The notes beneath the pieces were generated by a model. That model worked only from the letters and a program-made list of their open reading frames with translations. It did no database searches and was not told the origin of the DNA. Positions 17,104-26,932 of a stretch of DNA of 64,000 bases are shown here, in pieces. Source of the DNA: Natrinema gelatinilyticum (GTDB taxonomy: Archaea; Halobacteriota; Halobacteria; Halobacteriales; Natrialbaceae). A program made the position numbers and the translations under genes. Numbering within the stretch: the stretch's first letter is position 1; every line of letters starts with the position of its first letter. The stretch spans positions 1 to 64,000 of the forward strand of contig NZ_CP100756.1 in NCBI RefSeq assembly GCF_024266705.1, given 5' to 3'.

Positions 17104-17564
17104 GCGAGCACGAGCGCACGTTCGTGATGGTCAAGCCAGACGCGTTCGCACGCGGTTTAGTCGGCGAAGTCATCTCCCGACTCGAGGACCGCGGACTCAA
17201 ACTCGTCGGCATAAAAGTCGAGACCATGCCCCGCGAGCGAGCGGAGGAACACTACAGCGAGCACGAGGACAAGTCGTTCTACGACGATCTCGTCGAGTTC
17301 ATCACCTCCGGTCCGGTCGTTCCGATGGTCTGGGAAGGCCAGGACGCGACACGGCAGGTCCGCCATATGATCGGCGAAACCGATCCCCTCGAGGCCGACC
17401 CCGGCACTATCCGTGGTGACTACGCGCTGGACCTCGGTCGGAACGTCGTTCACGCCGCGGATCACGAGGACGAAGGCGCGAACGAACGAGAAATTGGGAT
17501 TCACTTCGACGACGACGAATTGACCGACTACGAACAACACGACGCCGAGTGGCTTTACGAATAA
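17100..17564 (+). CDS. ndk: nucleoside diphosphate kinase
   Basis: Transfers gamma-phosphate between nucleoside di- and triphosphates in the cytoplasm. The 154-residue protein begins with the family strand [19 protein letters not shown]. The catalytic histidine lies in NVVHAAD near residue 119, after GTIRGDYA. Length and order match Ndk. Its ATG overlaps the rpl24e stop codon; the rpl7ae-rps28e-rpl24e-ndk order is a familiar haloarchaeal operon. Confidence 0.96.
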   Translation: MSEHERTFVMVKPDAFARGLVGEVISRLEDRGLKLVGIKVETMPRERAEEHYSEHEDKSFYDDLVEFITSGPVVPMVWEGQDATRQVRHMIGETDPLEADPGTIRGDYALDLGRNVVHAADHEDEGANEREIGIHFDDDELTDYEQHDAEWLYE

Positions 17565-17738
17565 CTCTCTCGAGGTCCGTTGACCGTCCCACCCTAGGCG
17601 AACGACGTGCCAAGAAATCGAGTCCGAATGTTCCCGACCGTTCCTCCCAGTCTACGGTGACCGAGCAACGTGTACGCTCAGCGCGGTCGGTCTCTCCACT
17701 ATCAGCGGTCGGCCCATCACCGCCAGTCGCTGACCGTC

Positions 17739-18735
17739 TTTTTTTGTGCTCTGTAGGATCGCTAGACGGCGTCGCCTCAATCTCGTTATCTTCGTAGAAA
17801 GCGAAGAGACGGATTACTTTGGTATCCGAATTCCGTCTCCTCACCCGAGAAATCGTTGCGAAAGCTAAAAACGTTGTCGAGAATCCGGACGAACCCGCCG
17901 ACCCCGTAGGGGGTGGCGGGTTCGCCGAATGGGCGATGCTCACGTTGCAAGCACTGCGGATCGAACTCGGGAAATCCTACCGCCAGACAATCGATCTGTT
18001 GAGCGAAATGCCCGGCATTCTCGACGAAATCGGCCTCACGCGGCTTCCGCATTTTACCGTCCTGCGTGACTGGTTTGAGACTATCTCGATGGAGACCTAT
18101 CGTGCGTTTCTCGGCGAATCAGCCGAGAAACGCACTGGCCATGCCGCGATCGACTCGACTGGTTTCGACCGCGACCAGCCCTCGCGGTACTACGCGACGC
18201 GAAAACACTACCGCGTTCGCTCGCTCAAAGTCACTGCCCTCGTGGACGTGAAAACGCTGTACGTCTACGATGTTCACTGTACGACCACGAAAAAACATGA
18301 TGCGAAGATTGGTCCGCAGGTCGCTCGGCGAAACGCCGAGGACCTGCGGTCATTGGCCGCTGACCGTGCTTACGATGGAAAGCCATTCCGAGACGATCTT
18401 CATCTTGATCGCATCCGACCGTTGATCAAACACCGGATCTACTCCTCGCTCGACCGGGCACACAACGCCCGGATGAGCAGCTGCTGGTACAATCGCCGCT
18501 GGATGGTTGAGACTGTCTTTTCGTCGATCAAGCGCACGCTCGGCTCCGCCGTGCGTGCGCGAAGCTGGCACCTCGAATTCCGCGAGATGGTGCTCAAATG
18601 TGCCGTCTACAATCTTCGTCGAACAGTTAGATATCCGTAGAATCAACCGCAGTGTATCGGTTTTCGACCGGCGGTGGCATTAGTGAAAACGCCGAAATCA
18701 AGCTTCGTCTAGCGATCCTACGAAGCATTTTTTTG
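17739..18735 (+). mobile_element. IS5-family insertion sequence with 8-bp target duplication
   Basis: Element 17747-18727 (981 bp). The terminal inverted repeats are 22 bp: left TGCTCTGTAGGATCGCTAGA(CG), right its complement with two mismatches (18706-18727). TTTTTTTG occurs directly outside both ends (17739-17746 and 18728-18735) as an 8-bp target duplication. The single transposase gene is open throughout. Intact ends, intact gene and a perfect duplication suggest a recent insertion, into the gap between ndk and the HTH gene at 19148. Confidence 0.88.
17819..18640 (+). CDS. IS5-family transposase
   Basis: DDE transposase of 273 residues from a TTG start. The three catalytic regions are present: AAIDSTGFDR (first D, near residue 116), LAADRAYDG (second D, near 179), and RWMVETVFSSIKRTLG (E, near 228) with the IS5 Y-R-E-type spacing. 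The N-terminal part holds LPHFTVLRDWF. The start is uncertain: no ATG is available upstream within the element, and ATT at 17813 is an alternative to TTG. The gene fills most of the insertion sequence. Confidence 0.88.
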   Translation: MVSEFRLLTREIVAKAKNVVENPDEPADPVGGGGFAEWAMLTLQALRIELGKSYRQTIDLLSEMPGILDEIGLTRLPHFTVLRDWFETISMETYRAFLGESAEKRTGHAAIDSTGFDRDQPSRYYATRKHYRVRSLKVTALVDVKTLYVYDVHCTTTKKHDAKIGPQVARRNAEDLRSLAADRAYDGKPFRDDLHLDRIRPLIKHRIYSSLDRAHNARMSSCWYNRRWMVETVFSSIKRTLGSAVRARSWHLEFREMVLKCAVYNLRRTVRYP

Positions 18736-19147
18736 CTCACGGTCGTTCTCGATCGACCCATCGACGGCTACGTTCGTCCACGAGAAACGGATTATCTCGG
18801 TCGGGGTGGCAGCAGTCGTCGGGGGAAATCACGATTCGAAGCGCACACCGAACACGGAACATCGAGAACGAGGGCGGTCCGAGTCGACGCCGCGTGAGGC
18901 AAGCTCTTTCCAGTCAGTCACGTCTCCGTTCGAGGTCAAATTCGTCTCGACGGTACCGAAACAGTCGGTTTATTACTATTATATTCCTTGTTTTAACTGG
19001 GAAAGAACCGATTTCCGGTTATAATACCGAAACATCGTAACGGATATAACACAGGTATTTTTCTAGGTAGACGTAAGGTCTAATGTGTCGGCCCGAGAAA
19101 GATCGACCGGTGGTTTCGAATGGTAACATACGGTAGGTGGTTCGTGA
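18736..19147. other. intergenic stretch between the IS5 element and the HTH gene
   Basis: About 410 bp with no credible gene. The last 180 bp are markedly A/T-rich (around 18965-19085) and probably hold the promoter of the HTH gene at 19148. Separation from ndk by the insertion sequence suggests this was once the ordinary ndk downstream region. Confidence 0.5.
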
Positions 19148-19561
19148 ATGCGTGAAACAGAGGGAGAAGCGACATCATTTACGGCAGATACGACGCCGTC
19201 GCTCAGCCTCGTTTTCGATCTGCTCTCGAATAACAGACGCCGGTACGCGCTGTACTATCTCAATGATCAACCGGACGGCGTCGCCTCCGTGGAGGCCCTC
19301 ACCGAGAACGTTTTCAAGATCGAGCGAACGACCGAAACTCCGGAAGGAACGCTGACGAGTTCGGCGTCAGATATTGGTCCCGCAGGCGACCCGGAGGACC
19401 AGCAAACCGGAATCCGCACGGAACTTCAGCACGTTCATCTCCCGAAACTCGAGGATGCAGGCATTCTCGAACACGATCAGCGGAGCGAGACGGTTCGATA
19501 CTGGAGTCAACCGTCGCTCGAGGAGTGGCTCGAACACGCGTACCACAAAGAAATCGCGTAA
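19148..19561 (+). CDS. winged-HTH protein of the haloarchaeal DUF7344 type
   Basis: The 137-residue protein has the pattern of the haloarchaeal DUF7344 winged helix: SLVFDLLSNNRRRYALYYL at residues 18-36, then VASVEALTENV, and after an acidic insertion ELQHVHLPKLEDAGILEHD followed by ETVRYW (beta wing). Proteins of this type are presumed transcription regulators, but targets are unknown. It has an A/T-rich upstream region and a following sod gene 215 bp downstream in the same direction. A second, shorter member occurs at 51440-51769. Confidence 0.78.
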   Translation: MRETEGEATSFTADTTPSLSLVFDLLSNNRRRYALYYLNDQPDGVASVEALTENVFKIERTTETPEGTLTSSASDIGPAGDPEDQQTGIRTELQHVHLPKLEDAGILEHDQRSETVRYWSQPSLEEWLEHAYHKEIA

Positions 19562-19775
19562 GCGAACCTGATATCACACAACGTCACAGTCGACGTGACG
19601 ATGGGGACGTTCTGATAGAAGGCGCTGAAAGGTTTAACACGCAGCCCGTGGTGGGGTCCACCGGAGTGTCGGTACATCGCCCGACAGACCGGCCGAGTAT
19701 TTATGAGGTGTGATACCGTTTCACTCCTCAAAACTTAACAAGCGAGATACCGATACAGACAGTGAGGTGCATACT

Positions 19776-20378
19776 ATGGCTAACAATGAACTTCCACCAC
19801 TCCCATACGATTACGACGCGCTCGAACCGTCGATTTCCGAGCAGGTACTGACCTGGCATCACGATACCCATCATCAGGGGTACGTCAACGGCCTCAATGC
19901 CGCCGAGGAAACCCTCGCGGAGAACCGCGAGAGCGGGGACTTCGGCTCAACGCCCGGCGCACTGAGCAACGTCACCCACAACGGCTGTGGTCACTACCTT
20001 CACACGCTGTTCTGGGAGAACATGTCCCCTGACGGCGGCGGTGAACCCGAAGGCGACCTCGCCGACCGTATCGAGGAGGACTTCGGCTCGTACGAGGGCT
20101 GGAAGGGCGAGTTCGAGGCTGCTGCCGGTGCCGCCGGTGGCTGGGCGCTTCTGGTATACGACCCGGTCGCAAAGCAACTCCGAAACGTGGCGGTCGACAA
20201 GCACGATCAGGGTGCGCTCTGGGGCTCCCACCCCATTCTCGCGCTCGACGTCTGGGAACACTCGTATTACTACGACTACGGCCCGGACCGTGGGGACTTC
20301 ATCGACGCGTTCTTCGACGTCGTCAACTGGGAGAAGTCCGAAGAAGAGTATCAGAAGTGCCTCGACCACTTCGAATAA
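19776..20378 (+). CDS. sod: superoxide dismutase, Mn/Fe type
   Basis: Dismutates superoxide in the cytoplasm. The 200-residue protein starts MANNELPPLPYDYDALEP. It carries the metal ligands in order: histidine in LTWHHDTHHQGYV near residue 27, HYLHTLFWENM near 75, and DVWEHSYYYDYGPDRGDF, which gives the Asp and His near 158-162. Length is standard. I chose the ATG at 19776 because the family N-terminus begins there; the upstream frame is unrelated. TATA-like AACTTAAC lies about 45 nt upstream. Confidence 0.96.
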   Translation: MANNELPPLPYDYDALEPSISEQVLTWHHDTHHQGYVNGLNAAEETLAENRESGDFGSTPGALSNVTHNGCGHYLHTLFWENMSPDGGGEPEGDLADRIEEDFGSYEGWKGEFEAAAGAAGGWALLVYDPVAKQLRNVAVDKHDQGALWGSHPILALDVWEHSYYYDYGPDRGDFIDAFFDVVNWEKSEEEYQKCLDHFE

Positions 20379-20574
20379 TTCGGCCACCGAGACGAGCGAC
20401 GAGCCAGTCAATCCCGACGTTTTTATCGCCGGTGAAAAATTCATCGCGAGTGATACCACAGGCCAGTATGCTACCAGTTCGACCCCCATCGCCGATTCGC
20501 TCGAGTTAATATCGTTTCTGTGATACGTCTGGCTGCGATGGTTTAACTACGTGTGGGACAATTTCACATCGTAC

Positions 20575-23500
20575 ATGGCTGCCGAGGACAGCAGCGCGGA
20601 AACGACCGCCGAGGACCGGACACAAGAGCGCCAGCGCTCACGACTCGAGGCGCACCAGGAACCAGACGCCCTCGTCGAGGGGCTCGCAGCCGACCTGCGG
20701 GCCGCCTGTGACGGTGACGTTCGATTCGACGAGTACACCAGGGTTCTCTACGCAACGGACGGCAGCATTTACGGCGCGCAACCGGCGGGCGTCGTCTTCC
20801 CCCGAGACACGGCCGACGTCCGCGCGGCCGTGGCCGTTGCTGCCGATTACGACGCACCCCTGTTGCCGCGCGGTGCTGGCTCCTCACTCGCAGGACAGGC
20901 GGTAGGTCCGGGATGTGTGATCCTCGATCTGTCACGACACATGGACGCGATCCGCGAGATCGATCCGGCCGAGCGAACTGCCGTCGTTCAGCCGGGCGTC
21001 GTACAAGACGTACTCGATACTGCACTCGAACCACACGGCCTCCGCTTCGCGCCCGATCCCGCTTCCTCGAACCGTGCGACGATCGGGGGTGGGATCGGAA
21101 ACAACTCGACTGGGGCGCATTCGGTGCGCTACGGTATCACCGATGCCTACGTCGAAGAGTGCGAGGTGGTCCTCGCCGACGGGTCACTGATCCGGACGCG
21201 AGATGTCGTCCTCGACGGTCCGACGTGGGATCGGATCGTCTCGAAGGACGACCGCGAGGCCGCGATTTATCGAACGGTGCGAGCGATCGTCGAGAACAAT
21301 GCAGACGAGATCGAGTCGCGCTATCCGAACCTCAAGCGCAGCGTCAGCGGGTACAACCTGCAGAAGGTGATCACTGAAACAGGCGAGGGAGACCGGATCA
21401 TCAACCTCTCGAAACTGCTGGTCGGCGCCGAAGGGACGCTCGGAGTCGTCGTCGAAGCAACGCTCTCGCTCGTGACCCGACCCGATGAAACGGCTCTCGC
21501 CGTCTACTGTTACGACGACCTGCTCGAGGCGCTGGCCGCTGTCCCGGACGCGCTCGATGTCGAGGCCAGCGCGGTCGAACTCATGGACCGAGAAGTGTTC
21601 CGACTGGCTGCCGAATCGTCGGAGTACGCCGAGTACGCGGAGCCGATTCCCGACGGAACGGCGGCGGCGCTGATGCTCGAATTCGACTCCGAAGTGGTCG
21701 ACGAGTTGCCGGACGCGATTGACGTGGCGACGACGGCTCTGGTAGCTGACGGAAACGCGTTCGACTCCCTCGAGGCGTTCTCACTGGCGAAGCAGGATCG
21801 GCTCTGGAAGCTCAGGAAGGCCGCCATTCCGCTGTTGATGAGCATGAAAGGCGATCCGAAGCCGTACCCGTTCGTCGAGGACGCGTCCGTCCCACCTGCG
21901 GAACTCGCTGAGTACGTGGCCGGGTTTCAGGACATCCTCGACGCGCACGATACGGCGGCCGCCTACTTCGCACACGCAGGCGTCGGCACGCTTCACATTC
22001 GGCCGGTGTTAAACCTGAAAGACGGTGACGACGTCGAGAAAATGCGTGCGATCGCCGACGACGTCACGTCGCTCGTCGTCGAACACAACGGTTCGTTCTC
22101 GGGCGAACACGGCGACGGCCTCGCACGAACCGAGTTCAACCCCAAACTGTACGGTCCCGACCTCTGGGCGGCGTTCAAAGACCTCAAGTCGGCGTTCGAC
22201 CCGGACTGGCGGATGAATCCAGGGAAGGTCGTCTATCGAGATGAAGAGCCGACCGACATCCGCGAACACCTTCGATATGGGCCAGACTACGCCTCGCTCG
22301 AGCCGCAAACGACGCTTGACTTCGAGGAGGACGGCGGCTTCTCGCACCTCGTGGAGCTCTGCAACGGTTGTGGGACCTGTCGGCAGACCGATACCGATGT
22401 GATGTGTCCGACGTATCGAGCGACCGAGGAGGAAATCGCCACTACGCGGGGGCGAGCCAACCTGCTCAGAGCCGCGATCAGCGGGGAGATCGATCCCGAG
22501 GAGCTCTACGGCGAGCGATTCCAGGACGACGTACTCGACCTCTGTATCGGGTGCAAGGGCTGTCAGAGCGACTGTCCCACGGGGGTCGACCTCGCGAAGC
22601 TCAAGGCCGAGGTCAAACACCAGTACCACGACCGCGAGGGGACCAGCCTCCGAGAACGGCTGTTCGCGAACGTCGACCGGCTCGCGTCGATCGGGAGTGC
22701 GCTCGCGCCCGTTTCCAACCGTGCCGCGAGGCTGCCTGGCTCCCGAACCGCCCTCGAGAAGACGGTCGGGATCGCGCACGACCGAACCATGCCGACGTTC
22801 CGGCGGGAATCGCTCGTCGAATGGTTCCGGGAGCGAAGCGCCGCCGTCGATCCAGAGACCGCGACGGCCGGAGTCGTCCTCTACCCCGACACGGACACGA
22901 ACTACTCGAATCCGGCACCAGGCAAAGCCGCCGTCGAGGTTCTCGAGGCCGCGAACATCCACGTCGCCGTCCCCGACCTGGGACCGACCGGGCGCGCGGC
23001 CTACTCCCAGGGGATGCTCGAGGTCGCAGCCGAGCAGGCGCAGGCATTACTGGACGACCTCGAGCCCTATCTCGAGCGGGGCTGGTCTGTTCTGTTCGTC
23101 GAACCGTCAGACGTCGCGATGGTCGTCGACGAATATCGGTCCCTGATCGCTGATACGCGCACAGAGACGCTCGCAGCGAACGCGTTCGGTGTCTGTGAGT
23201 ACGTAGACGTGAATCGGCTGGACGACGCGTTGTCGTTCGACGCCGCAGTGACGACGGACACACCCCTGACATTTCACGGCCACTGCCACCAGAAGGCCCG
23301 TGGTGTGGATCATCACGCGGTCGGCGTGCTTCGGCGAGCGGGCTACGCCGTCGACCCCGTCGAGTCAGGCTGCTGTGGGATGGCCGGCAGCTTCGGCTAC
23401 GAGGCCGAACACTACGACCTCTCAAAAGCGATCGGGTCGCTCCTTCGGCAGCAACTCGAGGCGAGCCAGAACCGCGACTCCGGGAACGGCCGACCGACGG

Positions 23501-23637
23501 CCGACGAATCCGGTGAGGGCGGCGAACCGGCCGTCGTCGCGCCGGGGACCTCCTGTCGGACGCAGATCGGCGACTTTGACGGGTACGACCGGCCCGACCA
23601 TCCCGTCGAACTCCTCGCGCGAGGACTCGAAACGTAG
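20575..23637 (+). CDS. FAD-linked oxidase/Fe-S fusion, D-lactate dehydrogenase type
   Basis: The 1020-residue fusion protein joins an FAD-binding-4 domain (about residues 50-220, with PRGAGSSLAGQ), an FAD-oxidase C-terminal domain to about 550, a pair of 4Fe-4S ferredoxin-like motifs (CNGCGTCRQ near 597, CIGCKGCQSDCP near 660), and a CCG-domain region with GHCHQKA near 902 and SGCCGMAGSFG near 930. This is the layout of membrane-associated D-lactate or 2-hydroxyacid dehydrogenases feeding electrons to the quinone pool. Substrate is inferred from the family only. A GTG at 20551 is an alternative start. Confidence 0.88.
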   Translation: MAAEDSSAETTAEDRTQERQRSRLEAHQEPDALVEGLAADLRAACDGDVRFDEYTRVLYATDGSIYGAQPAGVVFPRDTADVRAAVAVAADYDAPLLPRGAGSSLAGQAVGPGCVILDLSRHMDAIREIDPAERTAVVQPGVVQDVLDTALEPHGLRFAPDPASSNRATIGGGIGNNSTGAHSVRYGITDAYVEECEVVLADGSLIRTRDVVLDGPTWDRIVSKDDREAAIYRTVRAIVENNADEIESRYPNLKRSVSGYNLQKVITETGEGDRIINLSKLLVGAEGTLGVVVEATLSLVTRPDETALAVYCYDDLLEALAAVPDALDVEASAVELMDREVFRLAAESSEYAEYAEPIPDGTAAALMLEFDSEVVDELPDAIDVATTALVADGNAFDSLEAFSLAKQDRLWKLRKAAIPLLMSMKGDPKPYPFVEDASVPPAELAEYVAGFQDILDAHDTAAAYFAHAGVGTLHIRPVLNLKDGDDVEKMRAIADDVTSLVVEHNGSFSGEHGDGLARTEFNPKLYGPDLWAAFKDLKSAFDPDWRMNPGKVVYRDEEPTDIREHLRYGPDYASLEPQTTLDFEEDGGFSHLVELCNGCGTCRQTDTDVMCPTYRATEEEIATTRGRANLLRAAISGEIDPEELYGERFQDDVLDLCIGCKGCQSDCPTGVDLAKLKAEVKHQYHDREGTSLRERLFANVDRLASIGSALAPVSNRAARLPGSRTALEKTVGIAHDRTMPTFRRESLVEWFRERSAAVDPETATAGVVLYPDTDTNYSNPAPGKAAVEVLEAANIHVAVPDLGPTGRAAYSQGMLEVAAEQAQALLDDLEPYLERGWSVLFVEPSDVAMVVDEYRSLIADTRTETLAANAFGVCEYVDVNRLDDALSFDAAVTTDTPLTFHGHCHQKARGVDHHAVGVLRRAGYAVDPVESGCCGMAGSFGYEAEHYDLSKAIGSLLRQQLEASQNRDSGNGRPTADESGEGGEPAVVAPGTSCRTQIGDFDGYDRPDHPVELLARGLET

Positions 23638-23646
23638 CCGGTCCGG

Positions 23647-24330
23647 TCACTCGTCCTCGATGCCGGTCGCTCGCAGATATTCCTGGAGTAGCGTCGGGAA
23701 CTGCCCGCCGCGAACGTACCGGAGTCCGAACTCGTCGGCCCAGGAGATGATACCCCGGTCTTCGGTGACCACGCCTGCGTCCAGTTCTCGCGCGAGGATC
23801 AGCAAATCGAAATCTTCCCGAGAATCGAGGACGCCCTGTCGGAGGGCGCGCCGGTACTTGTCTCGCATGTCCGAGAGGATCCGATCGGCCTCGGTCATGT
23901 ATTCGTCTCGACCGTCCGTGTCCGAGCTGGTGACGAGCTCGTCCGGGTCGAGCTGTTCGACCTCGCGGATCGCCTTCTCCGACACGCGGAGGCCGCGATC
24001 CACTCGGTCACTCATCTCGTCGATGAAATTATTGACGACGTTCGCCGGAATCGTCACGCCGTACCGGTCAGGGCTCTTACGAACGACCCACGTGTCGAGC
24101 CGCGAGAACACATCCTCGTCGACGTTTCGCTCGCGCAACATCGTTCCGAGTTCATCGTGGATCGACGGAGGCACGTAACAGGAGATATTGAGCTCGAGTC
24201 GAGCCGTCGAGATCAGATCGAGCAGGCGATGGATGGCTTCTTCTAGCGACTCGTCGTCCTCGCGTATCTCCTCGGTGATGAACAGCGACGTGTCCAGTAC
24301 GAACCGTTGACGTGGCAATGCTCCGGGCAT
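23647..24330 (-). CDS. RNA ligase partner protein, PIN-like
   Basis: The 227-residue protein begins with the PIN-type strand [10 protein letters not shown] near residue 9, with further acidic residues in [22 protein letters not shown] near 186. That is the RNA ligase partner family found beside archaeal ATP-dependent RNA ligases. PIN folds are usually metal-dependent RNases, but activity of this family is not established to my knowledge. It is divergent from the RNA ligase gene at 24469, sharing a 138-bp promoter region. No other PIN or antitoxin gene lies nearby, so it is not a toxin-antitoxin pair. Confidence 0.85.
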   Translation of the reverse strand: MPGALPRQRFVLDTSLFITEEIREDDESLEEAIHRLLDLISTARLELNISCYVPPSIHDELGTMLRERNVDEDVFSRLDTWVVRKSPDRYGVTIPANVVNNFIDEMSDRVDRGLRVSEKAIREVEQLDPDELVTSSDTDGRDEYMTEADRILSDMRDKYRRALRQGVLDSREDFDLLILARELDAGVVTEDRGIISWADEFGLRYVRGGQFPTLLQEYLRATGIEDE

Positions 24331-24468
24331 AGTCGTCGTTTGGACGCTAACCTACATAGGCTCCAGCCCCAGGTCCCCCCGCGACGCATCATCGAAACCG
24401 ACCGTCGACACCATCCGTCGACAGACGACCAACTCGGTTTTTTCACCGAGAGCGTCGTCGAACGACGT

Positions 24469-25593
24469 ATGGATCGGGACGCGTACCTCGAGCGGCTCGA
24501 CGCCTCCACCACGGAGCCCACCGACCTCTTCGAACACTTCGAGCAGCGGTCGGTGGCAGGTCGAACGCACCACATTCTTACCGCTGCCCGCCACGGCGTG
24601 GAGCGCGGGACCGTCGTCGTCGAGGAGACCGACATCATCGTCCGCGGCTATCCGAGCGTTCCGCGGACCCTCGTACTCGATCCAGGGATTCCCTCGTTCT
24701 TCGAGGGGGACGAAACCGTCACGATCGAGGAGAAACTCGACGGGTTCAATGTCCGGATCGCGGACGTCGGCGATCACCTCGCGTTCACTAGGAGCGGATA
24801 CGTCTGTCCGTACACGACGGCTCGAGCGCGCGATCGTCTCCCGCTTGCGGACTTCTTTGCGGACCACCCGGATCGAACCATCTGTGCCGAGCTTATCGGG
24901 CCGGAGACGCCGTACACGATACACGAGTACGATGACGTCGACTCCCACGACTTTCGAGTGTTCGACGTCCGCCACCGCGAAACGGGCTCGCCGCTCCCCG
25001 TCGACGACCGGCGGGCGCTCTGCGAAGAGTATGGCTTTTCCCAACCACAGCTCTTCGGGCGAGAGGAACCGTCCGACGCCGTCGCGGCGGTTCGGGACGC
25101 CATCGCCGACCTCGACGTGGCAGGGCGAGAAGGGGTCGTCCTCAAATCGGGAGACGGAGATGCGATGATCAAGTACACGACGGCGTCCCAGCACCACGAC
25201 GAACTCGCATACGCGTTTTCGCTTCCGTTCGATCACGGTCGGGACTTCGTCTTTTCGCGGATCGTTCGCGACGCGTTTCAGGCCGCCGAGCTAGACGACG
25301 ACGACCGGATTCGGGAGCGAGCGCAAGACCTCGGCGAGTCGATCCTCACTCCGATGGTTTCGACGATTCGAGACGTGGCCGACAGCGAGACCGTCGGAGA
25401 ACGGCATACAGTCAGGGGCGATCCCGACTCGATCGACGCGCTATTCGATCACCTGCACGACCAATCGATGACGATCGAGCTGAAATCGGACCGCCTCGAG
25501 GACGGCGAGCGCGTCGTCGAGTTCGTAAAAGTGGCCGAGTCGACCCGCGATCGCATCCAGTACTACCTGGCGGGCGGAACACGACAGGAATGA
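24469..25593 (+). CDS. ATP-dependent RNA ligase, archaeal family
   Basis: The 374-residue nucleotidyltransferase has the adenylation motif KLDG (EKLDGFNVR, K near residue 90). Further motifs are TRSGYVCPYT, ELIGPETPY near 144, FRVFDVR, and the motif V strand EGVVLKSGDGDAMIKYT near 225. The C-terminal half matches the extra domain of the Pab1020-type archaeal RNA ligases. These ligases join or circularise RNA in vitro, and their cellular role is open. The ATG at 24469 begins a typical N-terminus; the upstream frame is non-conserved. Confidence 0.88.
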   Translation: MDRDAYLERLDASTTEPTDLFEHFEQRSVAGRTHHILTAARHGVERGTVVVEETDIIVRGYPSVPRTLVLDPGIPSFFEGDETVTIEEKLDGFNVRIADVGDHLAFTRSGYVCPYTTARARDRLPLADFFADHPDRTICAELIGPETPYTIHEYDDVDSHDFRVFDVRHRETGSPLPVDDRRALCEEYGFSQPQLFGREEPSDAVAAVRDAIADLDVAGREGVVLKSGDGDAMIKYTTASQHHDELAYAFSLPFDHGRDFVFSRIVRDAFQAAELDDDDRIRERAQDLGESILTPMVSTIRDVADSETVGERHTVRGDPDSIDALFDHLHDQSMTIELKSDRLEDGERVVEFVKVAESTRDRIQYYLAGGTRQE

Positions 25594-25838
25594 CCGATCC
25601 AGTTCTCTCGACGCGATCGGCTCCGACGAGTCGGGCGTCTCCCGGCAGCTCTGTTCGGCCTGTCCGCGCCGATCAGCGTCGGTCACGTCGTTGAGGGCTG
25701 TCGTCGATCCGGCGGTTTCGATATCGGTGAATTTCGAGGGAAGAGAAGAGTACTATCTCGTGGACTCGCGAGTCCCAACCATCGCACACGCGAGCGCGAA
25801 CGAACGATTATAGGCCTCGACCCCCAGTACGAAGTTGT

Positions 25839-26105
25839 ATGCCCGTCCCGAAATCCGAATTCGAGAACCTTCCGCCGTGTGACTTCTACACGCCCGAAGA
25901 ACTCCTCGAGACGGATCAGATGTACACCGTTTACGAAATCGCACGCCTGTTGCAGGGTCTAGAGCCCGACGCGGACATCGACCGCGAGACCGAAGACATC
26001 CTCTTGGACTGGGCAATTCCGTGGATCATGACCCACGCGGACGACCTCGTCGTCGCCGAACCTCGCCATGAGGACGAACCTGGGTACTACGGCCTGAAAG
26101 AATGA
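25839..26105 (+). CDS. conserved haloarchaeal protein, DUF5827-like
   Basis: The 88-residue acidic protein, MPVPKSEFENLPPCDFYTP onward, is helix-rich (ETDQMYTVYEIARLLQGL), with no catalytic motif. I believe it matches the haloarchaeal family DUF5827, which has no known function, but I could not check. A TATA-like GATTATAGG lies about 30 nt upstream, indicating leaderless expression. Its stop overlaps the ATG of the following ATPase gene, so the two are translated together and may act together. Confidence 0.75.
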   Translation: MPVPKSEFENLPPCDFYTPEELLETDQMYTVYEIARLLQGLEPDADIDRETEDILLDWAIPWIMTHADDLVVAEPRHEDEPGYYGLKE

Positions 26106-26932
26106 TCCTCCTCGTGGTCGGTTCTGATCGGGTCGACGCTGGCAAGACGACCTTTTCTACTGGGCTGCTCGATCGAACCGGTGCAGTCGGCTACAAACCG
26201 CGTGCTGGGAACGATTTCTGGTTCGATCACGACGATTGTCGGCGGGCGCTCGCCGACGGTCGACTCTACGGGAAGGACGCGGCGTCGCTCTCGGTTGCCG
26301 AGGGCCGGAGTCGACTGCCGGAGGACGTAAACCCCGTCCATCGGCTCTGGCAGCCTGCACCCGGCGGTGGAAGTGGGCTGCTCGGTCGAACGGACCGCGA
26401 GTTCGTCGTCGATCGAGTCGGTCACAGTATCGACGAACCGCTGTTCGTCCGCAACGCCACCGCAGACGTGCCGGACGCGGTGGCCGACGCGCTCCCACTC
26501 CAGGACGCGATTCCCATCGAGACGGTCGAGGAATTCAACGAACTCGCCCAGCGGCGATACGTTCCCGTGTTCGATCGATTGGCCGACGAGATAGAAGGGA
26601 CCGATGTCGCCGTGGTCGAATCGTACAGCGACATCGCACTCCCCCTCGCGTCACTCGATCCGACGTCGGTCGCGGCAGTCGCAGCCGTCGAACCCAGTCG
26701 GGCGCGGATCTATCCGGGAGATCGGTACTGTCGCGCATGTGAAATCGCCAGTTCGAGTCCGAGAGACGGCGCTATTGAGAAGCGCGTTCCCGACGTCCTC
26801 GACTATCTCGACCCGCTCGAGCGCCTGGAACTTCCGCCACTGGGCGGTGACAGCCGGGCAAATCCAGCGCATGTCGCTCGCGCGTACGCGGCTGCGTACG
26901 ATGCATTGCTCGACGCCGCCAGACAGGGGTAA
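26102..26932 (+). CDS. P-loop ATPase, dethiobiotin-synthetase-like fold
   Basis: The 276-residue protein opens MILLVVGSDRVDAGKTTFS, a Walker A motif of the SIMIBI/BioD type, and VAVVESYSDIALP near residue 170 is the likely Walker B and following switch region. A CRACEI pair of cysteines lies near residue 218. No biotin genes are nearby and the length and C-terminus differ from BioD, so I would not call it dethiobiotin synthase. It is translationally coupled to the 88-residue gene before it. Substrate unknown. Confidence 0.75.
   Translation: MILLVVGSDRVDAGKTTFSTGLLDRTGAVGYKPRAGNDFWFDHDDCRRALADGRLYGKDAASLSVAEGRSRLPEDVNPVHRLWQPAPGGGSGLLGRTDREFVVDRVGHSIDEPLFVRNATADVPDAVADALPLQDAIPIETVEEFNELAQRRYVPVFDRLADEIEGTDVAVVESYSDIALPLASLDPTSVAAVAAVEPSRARIYPGDRYCRACEIASSSPRDGAIEKRVPDVLDYLDPLERLELPPLGGDSRANPAHVARAYAAAYDALLDAARQG

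Noticed and set aside
17739..17746. T7 run considered as a simple terminator only
   Set aside because: The same TTTTTTTG occurs at the other end of the IS5 element, so it is better explained as a target duplication.
22009..22962. Long minus-strand frame inside the D-lactate dehydrogenase-type gene
   Set aside because: Antisense of conserved Fe-S motifs; no independent start signal or family match.
23647..25593. PIN protein plus ligase considered as a toxin-antitoxin or phage defence system
   Set aside because: The PIN-like protein is longer than VapC and is a known partner family of RNA ligases. No antitoxin or defence gene is nearby.
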